DNA from: Larkinella sp. C7
Lineage (GTDB): Bacteria > Bacteroidota > Bacteroidia > Cytophagales > Spirosomataceae
Direction of reading: 5' to 3'
NCBI RefSeq assembly: GCF_006149005.1
Contig: NZ_VBSL01000005.1
Span: 310,338 to 374,337 of the forward strand
DNA: 64,000 nucleotides
Within the stretch, counting starts at the first letter, position 1. Each line of letters starts with the position of its first letter. The translations under genes and the position numbers were made by a program. Below, piece by piece: positions 18,104 to 27,264 of this stretch. The notes below the pieces were generated by a model. That model was not told the DNA's origin and did no database searches. It saw only the letters and a program-made list of their open reading frames with translations.

Positions 18104-19304
18104 ACCCCTCTCCTTTCCCGCCACTCAGCGCCAGAATTTCAGAATCTTCCAGTTTTTGCACCGCTTTTTTCGAATCAGACTTTCCCAGTCGGGCAATTTT
18201 CGCCTGCGTGGCTTTGTTGCGCGCAAACCACAAATACAAACCGCTTCCCAGCACGACAATCGTAATAAGGTCGAAAATCGCCCAGATAATTTTCAGGGGT
18301 AAACCGCCGTAGTCGCCAAAGTGCAGCGGCTGCGATATAAACAGGGCGTTGACATACCAGGGCATGGTTCGCATGTCGGTCAGTTTGCCGGTTTTGGCAT
18401 CGACCAGCGCGGGTTTGATCAGCCGTTCGGTCAGGGGCGTTTTGCCTTTGACAAAAATCGCGTAATGGTGTTTGCTGCTGAAGCCCGTGCCGGGATAGGC
18501 CGCCAGGTACGGTTCCATGCCGGGATCGGCTTTGCGGGCGATGGCAAAGGCCTGATCGAGCGAACTGAGTTTTCCGGTCAACGGGGCCGCGTCTTTGTAC
18601 GGTGCCGTCATTTCGGAAAGCTGCCCCACCTGCCACAAGCCCAGCACCACTTCCGACAGCGTGTTGATGACGCCCGTAAGCCCGACCACCGTCGCCCAGG
18701 CAATGGTGACCACGCCGAGCAGGTTGTGCAGATCGAGCCATTTCAGCCGCGTCGATTTTTCGGTGCGCACCAGCCCGAACTCAAACCGCTTCATGATCGG
18801 ACCGTAGAGCATCATGCCGGAGATGATGGCCACCACAAACAGGATGCCCATCAACCCCAGAAACAATTTGCCGCCGATGCCCATGAACATATCGATGTGC
18901 AGTTGCAGCATCACATACATGAACCCTTCCTGGTAATTCGGCTCTTCCAGCACCTGCGCCGTCCGATCATCAAGAATCACGACTTTATAGTTATCGGGCG
19001 GAGCATCGACCGAATCCGACAAGCTCAACGAAACCGTATTCGGCTGGTGTTCATCCCAGAACAGAAACCGGATTACCTTGGTGGGATTCAGTTTCAGACC
19101 GGTTTCCACCAGCCGGTCCAGGCTCGCTTTGGGGGTGTTGGCGGGCATTGGCTTCGCCAGTTGTTTGCCCTCCAGCTCTTCAATTTCCTCGTGGAAAATC
19201 AACGGCAGGCCCGTCAGACACAGCATCAGCAGAAAAGCCGTGCAGATCAGGCTGGTCCATTTGTGAATCTGAAACCAGGTTTGGATGGATTTTACGTTGC
19301 TCAT
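18093..19304 (-). CDS. PepSY-associated transmembrane helix protein (iron uptake operon)
   Basis: Inner-membrane protein of 403 aa from the PepSY_TM family, often linked to reduction or handling of ferric siderophores. The N-terminal helix (TSLICTAFLLMLCLTGLPLIF) is followed by a periplasmic PepSY-like portion, a helix pair near the middle (LGLMGILFVVAIISGMMLYG; VVTIAWATVVGLTGVINTL) and a C-terminal helix (IIWAIFDLITIVVLGSGLYL). It lies 21 bp after the DUF4374 gene. The combination TonB receptor, DUF4374, PepSY is common in Bacteroidota iron loci; substrate remains inferred. Confidence 0.87.
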   Translation of the reverse strand: MSNVKSIQTWFQIHKWTSLICTAFLLMLCLTGLPLIFHEEIEELEGKQLAKPMPANTPKASLDRLVETGLKLNPTKVIRFLFWDEHQPNTVSLSLSDSVDAPPDNYKVVILDDRTAQVLEEPNYQEGFMYVMLQLHIDMFMGIGGKLFLGLMGILFVVAIISGMMLYGPIMKRFEFGLVRTEKSTRLKWLDLHNLLGVVTIAWATVVGLTGVINTLSEVVLGLWQVGQLSEMTAPYKDAAPLTGKLSSLDQAFAIARKADPGMEPYLAAYPGTGFSSKHHYAIFVKGKTPLTERLIKPALVDAKTGKLTDMRTMPWYVNALFISQPLHFGDYGGLPLKIIWAIFDLITIVVLGSGLYLWFARNKATQAKIARLGKSDSKKAVQKLEDSEILALSGGKGEGYES

Positions 19305-19324
19305 GGCCGATCGGATTTACTGTT

Positions 19325-20527
19325 TTACTGTAACTTGGCAAAACCCCAGGTAAAACCGTCGTGGGTGTTGTTGAACACCTGCGTGGCTTTGGTGCCGTCC
19401 AGCACGTAATAGCCGTCGATTTTCTGGTCTTTGTTCTTCACCCAGAAATAGATTTTTCCGTCAATCTCGGTGATGGCCTGCTCGTTGGCATACGAATAAT
19501 GGTGCTGCGGCATTCCTTCAATTTTCGTTTTCTGCAGGGTCGTCATATCGATTACGTAGTAATCCCAGATGATCGCAGTCAGGTTGCTGTAATCCGGTTT
19601 CAGCGGTTCGGATGGGATTTCCGTGTAAAATTTCCCGCCTTTGACCAGGCCCATCGAGATCGCCATGGCCGTCTGAAAATCAGTACCTTTCAGTTTCCAG
19701 GTCCGGTCAAAATCCGTTTCGCCCTTTTTGATGCGGAGCACGGCCGGGTTCGTAAACCCGTCGGTCAAACCGGTGCTGTACAGATACAGTGCGCCATCGT
19801 CGCCAATTGTCCACATTTTATTGGCGGACGAACCCCAGCCAATTCCTTTCTGGCCGTCGTATTGGATCGTTTTTTCCAGCTTGTCGGTCGCCATGTCGAT
19901 CACGGCCAACTCCACGGAATTGTACAGATCATCACCGTAGCCCTGCTGGGCTTTCGTACCATATGTAATTCCGGCGTAGAGTTTTCCATCCTTGGCGGCA
20001 ATCGTGTGTTTGCCAACCACCTGGTATTCGACGCCCGTTTTTTGCAGCGACGACAGGTCGATTTCGCCCGTGCGCTGCATCGTTGTGGGATTGAATTTCT
20101 GCAGTTTGAGGGTTCCCCGGGTTTCGTCGAGGTAATAGCCGCTGGTTTCGGAAACCACCAGAAACTGGGTTGCTCCGGCAATAAACCCTTCATCTTTCAA
20201 ACTGCCATCATCGGTTACCGTAAACTTCTGCAGCCCCACTTCTCCAGCCGCATTGGCGCGGTTGAACAGCCATTTCCCAAACGTACGAAACCCAAACGCC
20301 TGGGTTAGCTGCAACGATTTGGGTTGAATATCAACGATGGTTCCGGAGGGCATTCCGTTAAAAGCTGTCAGATAGCCCGGCGCCTGAAACTGCACCACAT
20401 CCGTCATCAGCACGTATTTGGCATTGTCGGTTGGCGTCGGATTATCATCGGTATTGTCTTTCGAACACCCCGCGAACAGGGCCAGGGTCAGACAGGAGAA
20501 TGCAAATTGAGTCAGTAGATTTTTCAT
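19325..20527 (-). CDS. DUF4374 lipoprotein
   Basis: 400-aa lipoprotein with lipobox FAGC (Cys21), followed by a beta-rich, probably propeller-like body (repeated YY/TG...G segments such as LYLYSTGLTDGF, YVIDMTTLQKTKIEGM). It matches the DUF4374 family found beside TonB receptors of iron/siderophore systems. Likely a surface or periplasmic ligand-binding partner of the receptor at 20554. No enzymatic motif was seen. Confidence 0.85.
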   Translation of the reverse strand: MKNLLTQFAFSCLTLALFAGCSKDNTDDNPTPTDNAKYVLMTDVVQFQAPGYLTAFNGMPSGTIVDIQPKSLQLTQAFGFRTFGKWLFNRANAAGEVGLQKFTVTDDGSLKDEGFIAGATQFLVVSETSGYYLDETRGTLKLQKFNPTTMQRTGEIDLSSLQKTGVEYQVVGKHTIAAKDGKLYAGITYGTKAQQGYGDDLYNSVELAVIDMATDKLEKTIQYDGQKGIGWGSSANKMWTIGDDGALYLYSTGLTDGFTNPAVLRIKKGETDFDRTWKLKGTDFQTAMAISMGLVKGGKFYTEIPSEPLKPDYSNLTAIIWDYYVIDMTTLQKTKIEGMPQHHYSYANEQAITEIDGKIYFWVKNKDQKIDGYYVLDGTKATQVFNNTHDGFTWGFAKLQ

Positions 20528-20553
20528 GGGTAGGGATAATAAAATGAAGCGAT

Positions 20554-22926
20554 TTATTTCAGGATGTAATTCACTTTAAAATGCACACTCCGGCCCGCGT
20601 TCTGAATCCGGAAGTTGTCGAAAACCGGGCTATCGAAGATGTTTTTGACCTGCAAACCGACCGAAAACCGCTCATCGACGGGGTTGTACGTCAGTCCCAT
20701 CGAATGCAGTTGCTGGTTTGGAATGATGTTCGGCGCGTTGAACCGGGCTTTTCCCCACAGGCCCAGAAAACCGGACGGCTCCAGTGATTTTGGAATGTAA
20801 TCCAGGTAATATTCCCGAACGAACATGAAATAATAGTACAGATTCAGCCGGTCGTGACCCGCAAACAGACGCGGAAGGGTAGCGTTCAGTCCCAGATTGG
20901 CAAAAAAGTAGGGTGTGTTGCGCAGCCGCGATCCCTGCGTTGTCTGGTTTCCCGTGTTAAACAGCCGAAAATCCTGCCAGGTGAAATTACCGTTGGCCCG
21001 CAGCCAGTGGGTCAGAGAGACTGTGGCGTCGGCTTCTACCCCCAAGCCTTTGACATTGTCCACATTCTGGTTCTGGGTGAAGAAAATATTCACCGGCACG
21101 CGCAGGATCAGGTCGCGCGTAATGCGGTAAAATGAATTGAGCTCGAAGCTGTAGCGGCCCGGTTTTTCAGTCCGGTAACCCAGGTTGAAATTGGTGCTCC
21201 GTTCGGGTTTGAGTTCGAAATTGGCAATATGAAAATTCCCGTCGCCAAAGAGTTCGTCCTGTTCCGGCAGCCGGGTGGCCACCTCCGCCGACGCCCGAAC
21301 AAAGGCATTGGCCCCGAGCGACAGTTTGGCGGCTCCGGCCATTCCCCACCGGTTTGAGGTTTCCGAACGCGGCAGTACGGTTCCATAATAGTCGGTATCA
21401 ATTGCATCGACGCTGGCATGGTAGTATTTGACAATCAGATTGGTAGCCAGTTTCTCCTCCAGCCACTTCGATTCCAGGCCCAGAGCAGTAATCAGCTTGG
21501 CATAGTGAGCGGCTGGCGCCAGGATGTCCGTGCCATTTTTGAAGGTCAACCCCAGCGGGTCTTTTCCCCGCCGAACCAGTTTCGCCGACACGACATTCAA
21601 TTCCAGTTTATGCCGGTCATCAAGCTGGTACGCCAGGTTGGAGCGGGATGTGAAATACGAAAAATCAATGTCCGACAACGATCCCCGCGTCGAGGTTTCG
21701 CCCGTTCGCGAGGGGCTGGGTCTAAAGTTTCCGTACCAGTCGTAAACGCCCCGCGCCGTATCGATCTGCTGAACGTGAATGGTGCTGGTGGTCAAAAACT
21801 GATCGAGGCTCAATTTTCGAAACGCCTTGCGATACCGCAGCGTGGGAATGATCGAATATTGCTGACTGACCGATGCACCAAAGGGTTGCGACATGGTCGA
21901 TCCGTACTGGTTCTGGCGATCGATCCGAAACCAGGTGACGCCCAGCCGCAGTTCGTCGGCCCAGCGGGTGTTGGCAAAACCGCCGTAGGCTTCGGCGTAA
22001 TAATTCGTGAATCGGTTGTGAAATAACCGTACCGTCGCCTGGCTACGGGCCGCCGTTTCCAGATCGGTGACCGTCACGTCGACCTTATAATTGTTATCGG
22101 ATCGGTTGACAAACGCATCGGCGCCCACGAAGAATTTCCGGGTCGTGTCGGTATAAAGTACATTCAAAGAAGCCCGGTGCGTGTTAAACGATGCGATTTC
22201 GTAGGAGGCCTCGGCGTAGCGGTACAGCGCTCGTTTGGTCACCAGGTTGACGGCTCCGCCCAGCGCATCGGCCCCCAAACCGGCGGGCAAAACGCCTTTG
22301 TAAATCTCCACCCGTTCGAGCATATTGACCGGAACCAGCGCAATGTTGTAGCCCGCGCCCAGGTAATCCAGCGGAATACCGTCTTTGAAGTTTTTGATGG
22401 CCCGGTCCTGAAAACCGTTCATCATCAGGCCCGCATTGGAACCCAAACCGCCCGTTTGCCGGATGCGTATCCCCGCCGAACGGTTCATCAGCTCGACCAG
22501 CGTAGACGGCTGTTCCTGCACGGCTTTGGTGTTGATCACCTCCGCTTTGATCGGCATTTCCTTCGCCTGCTGGGTTTCCGATTTCCCCCGCACCTGCACT
22601 TCCGTCAATTCGCGGGCTTCTTCCTGCAACACCAGATCCAGCCGAACCCGCTTCTGTCCCGTCGATGGCACGTCTCTCAAGGCGGTGGTATAACCCACAT
22701 GGGTGACCTGAAGGTGATACGTGCCTTCCGGTACTCCCGTAAACTCAAAATTTCCGGTTGAATTCGTCGTGGTGAATTTTTTCAATTCCACAATCGACAC
22801 CGTCGCCCCCGCCAACGCATTCCCTTTGGCCCCCTTCACCGACCCATTCCAGACGGATAGGGAACTTTGAGCCAGGCAGAACCGGGCAATGAGAAAAAGA
22901 AATAAAATCAAAAATCTTTTACCCAT
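20554..22926 (-). CDS. TonB-dependent receptor (siderophore/heme-type)
   Basis: 790-aa outer-membrane receptor. Signal peptide ends RFCLAQ; an N-terminal carboxypeptidase-regulatory-like domain (about 25-105, GNALAGATVSIVELKKFTTT) precedes a plug (ALGADALGGAVNLVTKRALY) and a barrel ending in HFKVNYILK. It lacks the SusC signature and is shorter than SusC, as expected for a siderophore-type receptor. First gene of the minus-strand operon 22926-17915 and opposite an AraC regulator, which suggests siderophore-responsive control. Confidence 0.92.
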   Translation of the reverse strand: MGKRFLILFLFLIARFCLAQSSLSVWNGSVKGAKGNALAGATVSIVELKKFTTTNSTGNFEFTGVPEGTYHLQVTHVGYTTALRDVPSTGQKRVRLDLVLQEEARELTEVQVRGKSETQQAKEMPIKAEVINTKAVQEQPSTLVELMNRSAGIRIRQTGGLGSNAGLMMNGFQDRAIKNFKDGIPLDYLGAGYNIALVPVNMLERVEIYKGVLPAGLGADALGGAVNLVTKRALYRYAEASYEIASFNTHRASLNVLYTDTTRKFFVGADAFVNRSDNNYKVDVTVTDLETAARSQATVRLFHNRFTNYYAEAYGGFANTRWADELRLGVTWFRIDRQNQYGSTMSQPFGASVSQQYSIIPTLRYRKAFRKLSLDQFLTTSTIHVQQIDTARGVYDWYGNFRPSPSRTGETSTRGSLSDIDFSYFTSRSNLAYQLDDRHKLELNVVSAKLVRRGKDPLGLTFKNGTDILAPAAHYAKLITALGLESKWLEEKLATNLIVKYYHASVDAIDTDYYGTVLPRSETSNRWGMAGAAKLSLGANAFVRASAEVATRLPEQDELFGDGNFHIANFELKPERSTNFNLGYRTEKPGRYSFELNSFYRITRDLILRVPVNIFFTQNQNVDNVKGLGVEADATVSLTHWLRANGNFTWQDFRLFNTGNQTTQGSRLRNTPYFFANLGLNATLPRLFAGHDRLNLYYYFMFVREYYLDYIPKSLEPSGFLGLWGKARFNAPNIIPNQQLHSMGLTYNPVDERFSVGLQVKNIFDSPVFDNFRIQNAGRSVHFKVNYILK

Positions 22927-22951
22927 TGTATGGCAGAAGGATAGAGATCAT

Positions 22952-22995
22952 TACCTTTGATTATTAAGACTAATTCTTAATAGTCGACAAAGGTA
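22952..22995. promoter_or_regulatory. Palindromic operator with opposed -7 elements between TonB receptor and AraC genes
   Basis: TACCTTTG occurs at 22952-22959 on the plus strand and again at 22995-22988 on the minus strand; both fit the Bacteroidota -7 consensus TAnnTTTG. Between them is an 8-5-8 palindrome, TATTAAGA (22962-22969), CTAAT, TCTTAATA (22975-22982). The two -7 boxes point toward each other across the palindrome. A metal-responsive (Fur-type) or AraC binding site is plausible but not shown. No clear -33 TTTG was found on the minus strand; TTG 22926-22928 could serve the plus strand. Confidence 0.55.
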
Positions 22996-23059
22996 TTCTT
23001 TTCAGGGCTGGCGGAATAACGTCAGGTGCAGTATTGATGACGCGAGAAGCAGAATTTCT

Positions 23060-24070
23060 ATGAAGATTGTATTTAAATCAGAGGACCTTGAAGAAATCCA
23101 GCACATTCGTGAATACACGGATGGCTACACGGTTCCGAACGAAATTGGAATGACGGAATACCAGGGGGAGTTCAACTATGCGGGCATTTATTCCCGTTCC
23201 CACCGGGTCCATTTGAACGGACTCTTTATCAGTCAGTTCCAGGTCGTGCATGAAAATGCCTTTACGCAACACATTGAAAGTGATTTTCCGTATTTGCAAA
23301 TGCATTTTGAAATCACGACCGGCGGCTGTGTCTACAAGCCCAACGCCCGGTTCGAACCCGACACCAACATCATGACCGGGCGGCATTCGCTGCTCTTTTA
23401 CCCGGCTTTAAAAGGTCATCTAACGTATTTAAAAACGCCCTTTGCGTCCAGTGTTGAAATTGAATTATCACTGGATTTTTTGCGTCGTCTTTTCAACCAC
23501 GACCTCGAGCAGCTTGGACTTTTCGGTACGCATATTGAAAAGAATGTCCCCGCGCTCCTGGGCAATGGCAGTTATCCAGTCACCCCACGGATGAAGGAAA
23601 TTCTGGACGACCTGAGGGACTGCCCGTATACCGGCATTTTAAAACGGATTTTCCTGGAAGCCAAAGTATGCGAGTTACTGACGCTGCAAATCGACCAGAT
23701 CACGACGGCCAAAACCGCTCCGTCAACCTTGAAAAAAACCGATGTCGATAAACTTTACGAGGTCCGGGAACTCCTCAGCCAGAACCTCACGACCCCCTAC
23801 TCCATCGAGCAGTTGTCGCGGCTGGTGGGGCTAAACCGCACCAAACTCCAGGAGGGTTTCAAGGAATTGTTTCAGACCACGATTTTCGGTTACCTGACCG
23901 ATTGCCGGATGGAACGGGCGAAGGAATTGATCCGGAAGGGACAGTTCGAAACCATTGCCGAAGTCTCCAGCCTGATCGGCTTTAAAAACCACCAGCATTT
24001 CACCGTTGCCTTCAAGAAGAAATTCGGGTATTTGCCCCGCGAGTTGAAAGGCGCAGTCCGCTTTCCGTGA
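23060..24070 (+). CDS. AraC-family transcriptional regulator of iron-uptake type
   Basis: 336-aa regulator with an N-terminal effector-binding part and a C-terminal double helix-turn-helix AraC domain from about 235 (LYEVRELLSQNLTTPYSIEQ, ELSRLVGLNRTKLQ-like segment, then FGYLTDCRMERAKELI and FKNHQHFTVAFKKKFGYLP). This layout matches PchR-like siderophore regulators. It lies head-to-head with the TonB receptor and shares the palindromic region upstream. Activation of the receptor operon in response to an imported siderophore is the likely role (inference). Confidence 0.88.
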   Translation: MKIVFKSEDLEEIQHIREYTDGYTVPNEIGMTEYQGEFNYAGIYSRSHRVHLNGLFISQFQVVHENAFTQHIESDFPYLQMHFEITTGGCVYKPNARFEPDTNIMTGRHSLLFYPALKGHLTYLKTPFASSVEIELSLDFLRRLFNHDLEQLGLFGTHIEKNVPALLGNGSYPVTPRMKEILDDLRDCPYTGILKRIFLEAKVCELLTLQIDQITTAKTAPSTLKKTDVDKLYEVRELLSQNLTTPYSIEQLSRLVGLNRTKLQEGFKELFQTTIFGYLTDCRMERAKELIRKGQFETIAEVSSLIGFKNHQHFTVAFKKKFGYLPRELKGAVRFP

Positions 24071-24091
24071 AGGCACTGCCACCACTTATGA

Positions 24092-24116
24092 AACCGGAAC
24101 AGTGTCGATTCCGGTT
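24092..24116. terminator. Short bidirectional hairpin between convergent genes
   Basis: AACCGGAA (24092-24099) and TTCCGGTT (24109-24116) form an 8-bp stem with a 9-nt loop between the convergent araC-type gene and the gene at 24115. Short A/T runs flank both sides, so it could terminate in both directions. The right arm overlaps the stop codon of the minus-strand gene. Confidence 0.5.
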
Positions 24117-24438
24117 AAAATGGAGAGATTGACCTGATGCAGTCCGATCCGTTCCGGAAGGCCTTCAACTCCGAAAGATATTGCCGGAAATGGTCTACCG
24201 AAACCGTACCAACTTCCGCGCCTTTGACTTCTATTCCCAGATTAGTATCGGCATGAACCAGCTGCAGCCGTCCTTTAAAGAGCCGACCGGTATCTGCCTT
24301 TAAAAACCGGTCCAGTTTTTGATAACTTTCCTTCCGGCAGACCCACTCCGCTCCGTTTTTCATCACCACCAATCGCACCTGGTTGTCAAGGGGTTCTATG
24401 CAAAACTGAGTGGTCTCAGTCAGATCAATAGACTTCAT
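24115..24438 (-). CDS. Small hypothetical protein
   Basis: 107-aa protein from ATG 24438 (MKSIDLTETTQFCIEPLDNQ); the frame is open further to TTG 24468. No signal peptide or membrane segment. Alternating strands and charged turns (VRLVVMKNGAEWVCRKESY, RLFKGRLQLVHADTN) suggest a small alpha/beta cytoplasmic domain. I do not recognise the family. It lies 19 bp downstream of the membrane-protein gene at 24487 on the same strand and may share its transcript. Confidence 0.6.
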   Translation of the reverse strand: MKSIDLTETTQFCIEPLDNQVRLVVMKNGAEWVCRKESYQKLDRFLKADTGRLFKGRLQLVHADTNLGIEVKGAEVGTVSVDHFRQYLSELKAFRNGSDCIRSISPF

Positions 24439-24486
24439 CTCCTGGGTTGAAACGGGTTTGCAAAGCAAAGTAAAACAAAAGCTGCC

Positions 24487-25770
24487 TTATTCAAACCGTC
24501 GGTTCATGCCTTTTAACTCCCCGTGCGAATGAATCGCCACGAACGCAAGCACCGCGATAAAAACCAGCACCAGCGCAAAGCCCATCGCCCACTTGCCGAC
24601 ATACAGCCCCCGGTTTGAAAACCCCGGTTTCGTTTTCCCGATCAGCAGCGTAACCACGAGCAGATTCACGACATACAGGTATTGTTCAATCCGGTAGGTG
24701 CTCAGAAAAGCACCGGTTATCAGAAAGCTGTAAGCGATGTATAACCCAAAATGCCCGAGGAAAAAGGTCCGAATATCGTTGTAATCGTAGCTAATCCATT
24801 CGCTTTTCCGGGTCTGGTAATACTTCCCAAACCAAATCGCGCTGGTGGCCAACACGGCAAGTAGCGCCACCCACCGCACCGTTTGCGCCAGCGCCGGAAT
24901 ATCTCCCGTTGTAATTTTAATAAAGTTTTCTTCCAGCTTTTTCAACTCGAAGGTCTGATCCCAGACCACAAACGGGATGAACAACACCACCATCAACAGT
25001 GGGAACCACACGTTGGCCCGTTTCTCCCGGTTTTCGGCCGGTTCCCAGGACGAGGTAAACGTACCATACGCCATGCCGATGCCGCCGAAAAAGCCCAGGG
25101 TGTATTCCATGACATTCCAGAAATTGAATTTGATGCCCGACAAACCGCCCATCACTTGCAGGAAGTTTCCGAAGGCAAAGCCAAAACCGCCCCCCAGTCC
25201 GGCAAAAACCGCCACACGCAAGGCCGAATACTGCTGGCTCCGGTACAGATACCAGGTTAGGGCCACCGCCATTCCCAGACAGGCCGCCCACATTTCGGAG
25301 CGCGGGGGCGTCATCAGCCAGCTCCATTCTTCGATCAGGAAAAAGTAAACGACAATCGCGCCCACCACCATTTCAACGATCAATTGGGGCCACGAAACGC
25401 GTTTTTTCGGCGAATCGGCCAGGGCCAGCCCGAACAAACCGCCCCCGATAAAACCGTATAAACCACCGATAACGAACAACATCAGCAGCCCATAGTAAAC
25501 GTTTACGAAGTCGATGCCCCGCCCGTAGCCCACCACAATGCCGTAACTCATGATACCGCCGATTCCCCAGCCAATAGCAGCCGCCAGTGTCGCCTTGAAC
25601 ATCCGCGCATACCAGTCGGACCGCTTGGCCACCAACAGCACACTCAGTGCGCCGATGGCTCCGGCCCAGGCCGCGCCCTGTTCGTGACCAAACTGACCCC
25701 GGATGGCCCAGGATGTACCCATCGACATCCCCGCAACAAGCAGGCTGGTAAAAAGAGACTTCAAATTCAT
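24487..25770 (-). CDS. Polytopic membrane protein of unknown function
   Basis: 427-aa integral membrane protein with roughly ten to twelve hydrophobic segments. Glycine-rich helices stand out (LLMLFVIGGLYGFIGGGLFGLAL, FAGLGGGFGFAFGNFLQVMGG). The N-terminus (MNLKSLFTSLLVAGMSMGTSWAIRGQFGHE) contains a conserved-looking RGQFGHEQGAAWAGA motif. I do not recognise a named family; similar proteins seem to occur beside sugar-catabolism genes in Bacteroidota. It is divergent from the DegT aminotransferase gene. A transporter or channel role is only a guess. Confidence 0.8.
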   Translation of the reverse strand: MNLKSLFTSLLVAGMSMGTSWAIRGQFGHEQGAAWAGAIGALSVLLVAKRSDWYARMFKATLAAAIGWGIGGIMSYGIVVGYGRGIDFVNVYYGLLMLFVIGGLYGFIGGGLFGLALADSPKKRVSWPQLIVEMVVGAIVVYFFLIEEWSWLMTPPRSEMWAACLGMAVALTWYLYRSQQYSALRVAVFAGLGGGFGFAFGNFLQVMGGLSGIKFNFWNVMEYTLGFFGGIGMAYGTFTSSWEPAENREKRANVWFPLLMVVLFIPFVVWDQTFELKKLEENFIKITTGDIPALAQTVRWVALLAVLATSAIWFGKYYQTRKSEWISYDYNDIRTFFLGHFGLYIAYSFLITGAFLSTYRIEQYLYVVNLLVVTLLIGKTKPGFSNRGLYVGKWAMGFALVLVFIAVLAFVAIHSHGELKGMNRRFE

Positions 25771-25895
25771 GGTGGTTTCGGGAAAGGTTTCTGAGCTAAT
25801 ACGTTACAGGCTGCCAAACAGGCTATTCACTCGAAAATTTCTCCGTAACAATAGCCCGAAACCCAGTCGCAGCCGTATTCTAAAAGGTTTACGGT

Positions 25896-25959
25896 ATTCG
25901 GTTTACAGTGGCTGACGCGTATGAAGCGTGCGCCAGCCACCATAAACCGTAAACCGAAT
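25896..25959. repeat. Imperfect hairpin upstream of the DegT aminotransferase gene
   Basis: ATTCGGTTTACAGTGGCTGACGC (25896-25918) pairs imperfectly with 25930-25959 (GCGCCAGCCACCATAAACCG plus TAAACCGAAT); the right arm has a 6-nt insertion. It shares GGTTTACGGTA and GCTGACGC with the hairpin at 52316-52393. An open frame runs through it, but translation most likely begins after it. Confidence 0.65.
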
Positions 25960-25974
25960 CCCCCCCTGAACAGC

Positions 25975-27210
25975 ATGAAAATGAAAAGTACACTGGAAAC
26001 CCTGGCCATCGATGGCGGTGAGAAAACCGTGCAGACGACCTTCCCCTGGCCCATCTACGACGAAAGTGAAGTGCAGGCCGTGGCCGAAGTGATTCGGAGC
26101 GGACGCTGGGGAAATCCCGACTGTGGCGATACGGTTGCCGCTTTCGAGCAGGCGTTTGCGGCTTATTGCGGCACGAAATACGCCGTCAGCTGTGTCAACG
26201 GTTCCGTGTCGCTCCGGCTGGCGCTGATGGCCTGTGGAGTCACACCCGGCGATGAGGTCATCGTTCCGCCCTATACCTTTATAGCGACAGCGTCCACGGT
26301 GCTGGAAGTCAATTGCGTACCGGTTTTCGTAGACATTGATCCGGAAACCTACAACCTCGACCCCAACGCCATCGAAGCCGCGATTACGGAACGAACCAAG
26401 GTGATTATTCCCGTTCACTTTGCCGGTTTGGGCTGCGACATGGACGCCATTTTGGACATTGCCCGCCGACACAACCTGCGCGTGATTGAAGACGCGGCCC
26501 ACGCCCACGGTGCCGAATACAAAGGACGAAAACTGGGCTCCATCGGCGATGCGGGTAGTTTCAGTTTTCAGTCGTCCAAAAACCTGACCAGTGGTGAAGG
26601 CGGTATGGTGGTCACGAACGACGAAACGCTGTACAGGATGATGGCGTCGCTCCGCAACGTCGGGCGGATGGAAGGCGGTCAGTGGTACGACCATTTCAAC
26701 CCCGGCTGCAATTACCGCATCACCCAGATGCAGGCGGTTTTGCTCTCCCAACAACTCAACCGGCTGGAAGAACAGACGGTTTTGAGAAACGACAACGGAC
26801 TCTATCTGAATGAATTGCTGGCCGACATTCCCGGCATCACGCCCCTCAGCCGGGGTGCAGAGGAAGTACGGCATTGCTATCACCTGTACATTTTCAAATA
26901 CGATGCCACGGCGTTCGGCCCACTTTCCCGCCACGAATTTGTGGCCCGGCTGGCGGCCGAAGGCGTTCCCTGCTCGACCGGCTACCCGCATCCACTCTAC
27001 AAACAGCCGGTTTTTCAGAACAAAAACTTCATGTGTTACGCCATTCCGGAATCCGTCGATTACAAGGCGGTGCATTGCCCGGCGGCCGAACGCGCGTGCA
27101 GCGAAGAAGCCGTCTGGATTTTTCAGCACGCGATGCTGGGGAGCCGGGAAGACATGCGGTCTTTCGCGGAAGCGATTCGTAAAATTCAGAGAGTTGTATC
27201 GCAGAGTTAA
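25975..27210 (+). CDS. DegT/DnrJ/EryC1/StrS-family PLP aminotransferase
   Basis: Sugar aminotransferase-fold PLP enzyme of 411 aa. Start chosen at ATG 25975 (MKMKSTLETLAIDGG); the open frame back to 25921 is the arm of a hairpin. Family motifs: CVNGSVSLRLALMACGVTPG, DEVIVPPYTFIATA, EDAAHAHGAEYKGRKLGSIG, and the PLP lysine Lys202 in FSFQSSKNLTSGEGG. Usually these enzymes make amino sugars from keto-sugars; in catabolic clusters of Bacteroidota some may act on other keto substrates. The neighbour downstream is a secreted GH-like enzyme. Precise substrate unknown. Confidence 0.9.
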   Translation: MKMKSTLETLAIDGGEKTVQTTFPWPIYDESEVQAVAEVIRSGRWGNPDCGDTVAAFEQAFAAYCGTKYAVSCVNGSVSLRLALMACGVTPGDEVIVPPYTFIATASTVLEVNCVPVFVDIDPETYNLDPNAIEAAITERTKVIIPVHFAGLGCDMDAILDIARRHNLRVIEDAAHAHGAEYKGRKLGSIGDAGSFSFQSSKNLTSGEGGMVVTNDETLYRMMASLRNVGRMEGGQWYDHFNPGCNYRITQMQAVLLSQQLNRLEEQTVLRNDNGLYLNELLADIPGITPLSRGAEEVRHCYHLYIFKYDATAFGPLSRHEFVARLAAEGVPCSTGYPHPLYKQPVFQNKNFMCYAIPESVDYKAVHCPAAERACSEEAVWIFQHAMLGSREDMRSFAEAIRKIQRVVSQS

Positions 27211-27257
27211 GCGGATTAACTCTCTTTTCCTCCGCTTAGCTCCGCGAAATAACCTCT
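27190..27257. repeat. Imperfect hairpin spanning the aminotransferase stop codon
   Basis: AGAGTTGTATCGCAGAGTTA plus AGCGGA (27190-27215) pairs with 27231-27257 (TCCGCTTAGCTCCGCGAAAT plus AACCTCT) with about five mismatches. The stop codon (27208-27210) lies in the left arm. The motif GCGAAATAA recurs in hairpins near 30866 and 32097. Confidence 0.6.
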
Positions 27258-27264
27258 ACTTCCT

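Noticed and set aside
22962-22982. Naming the palindrome a Fur box
   Set aside because: Symmetry and context fit, but I cannot confirm the species-specific consensus from this window.
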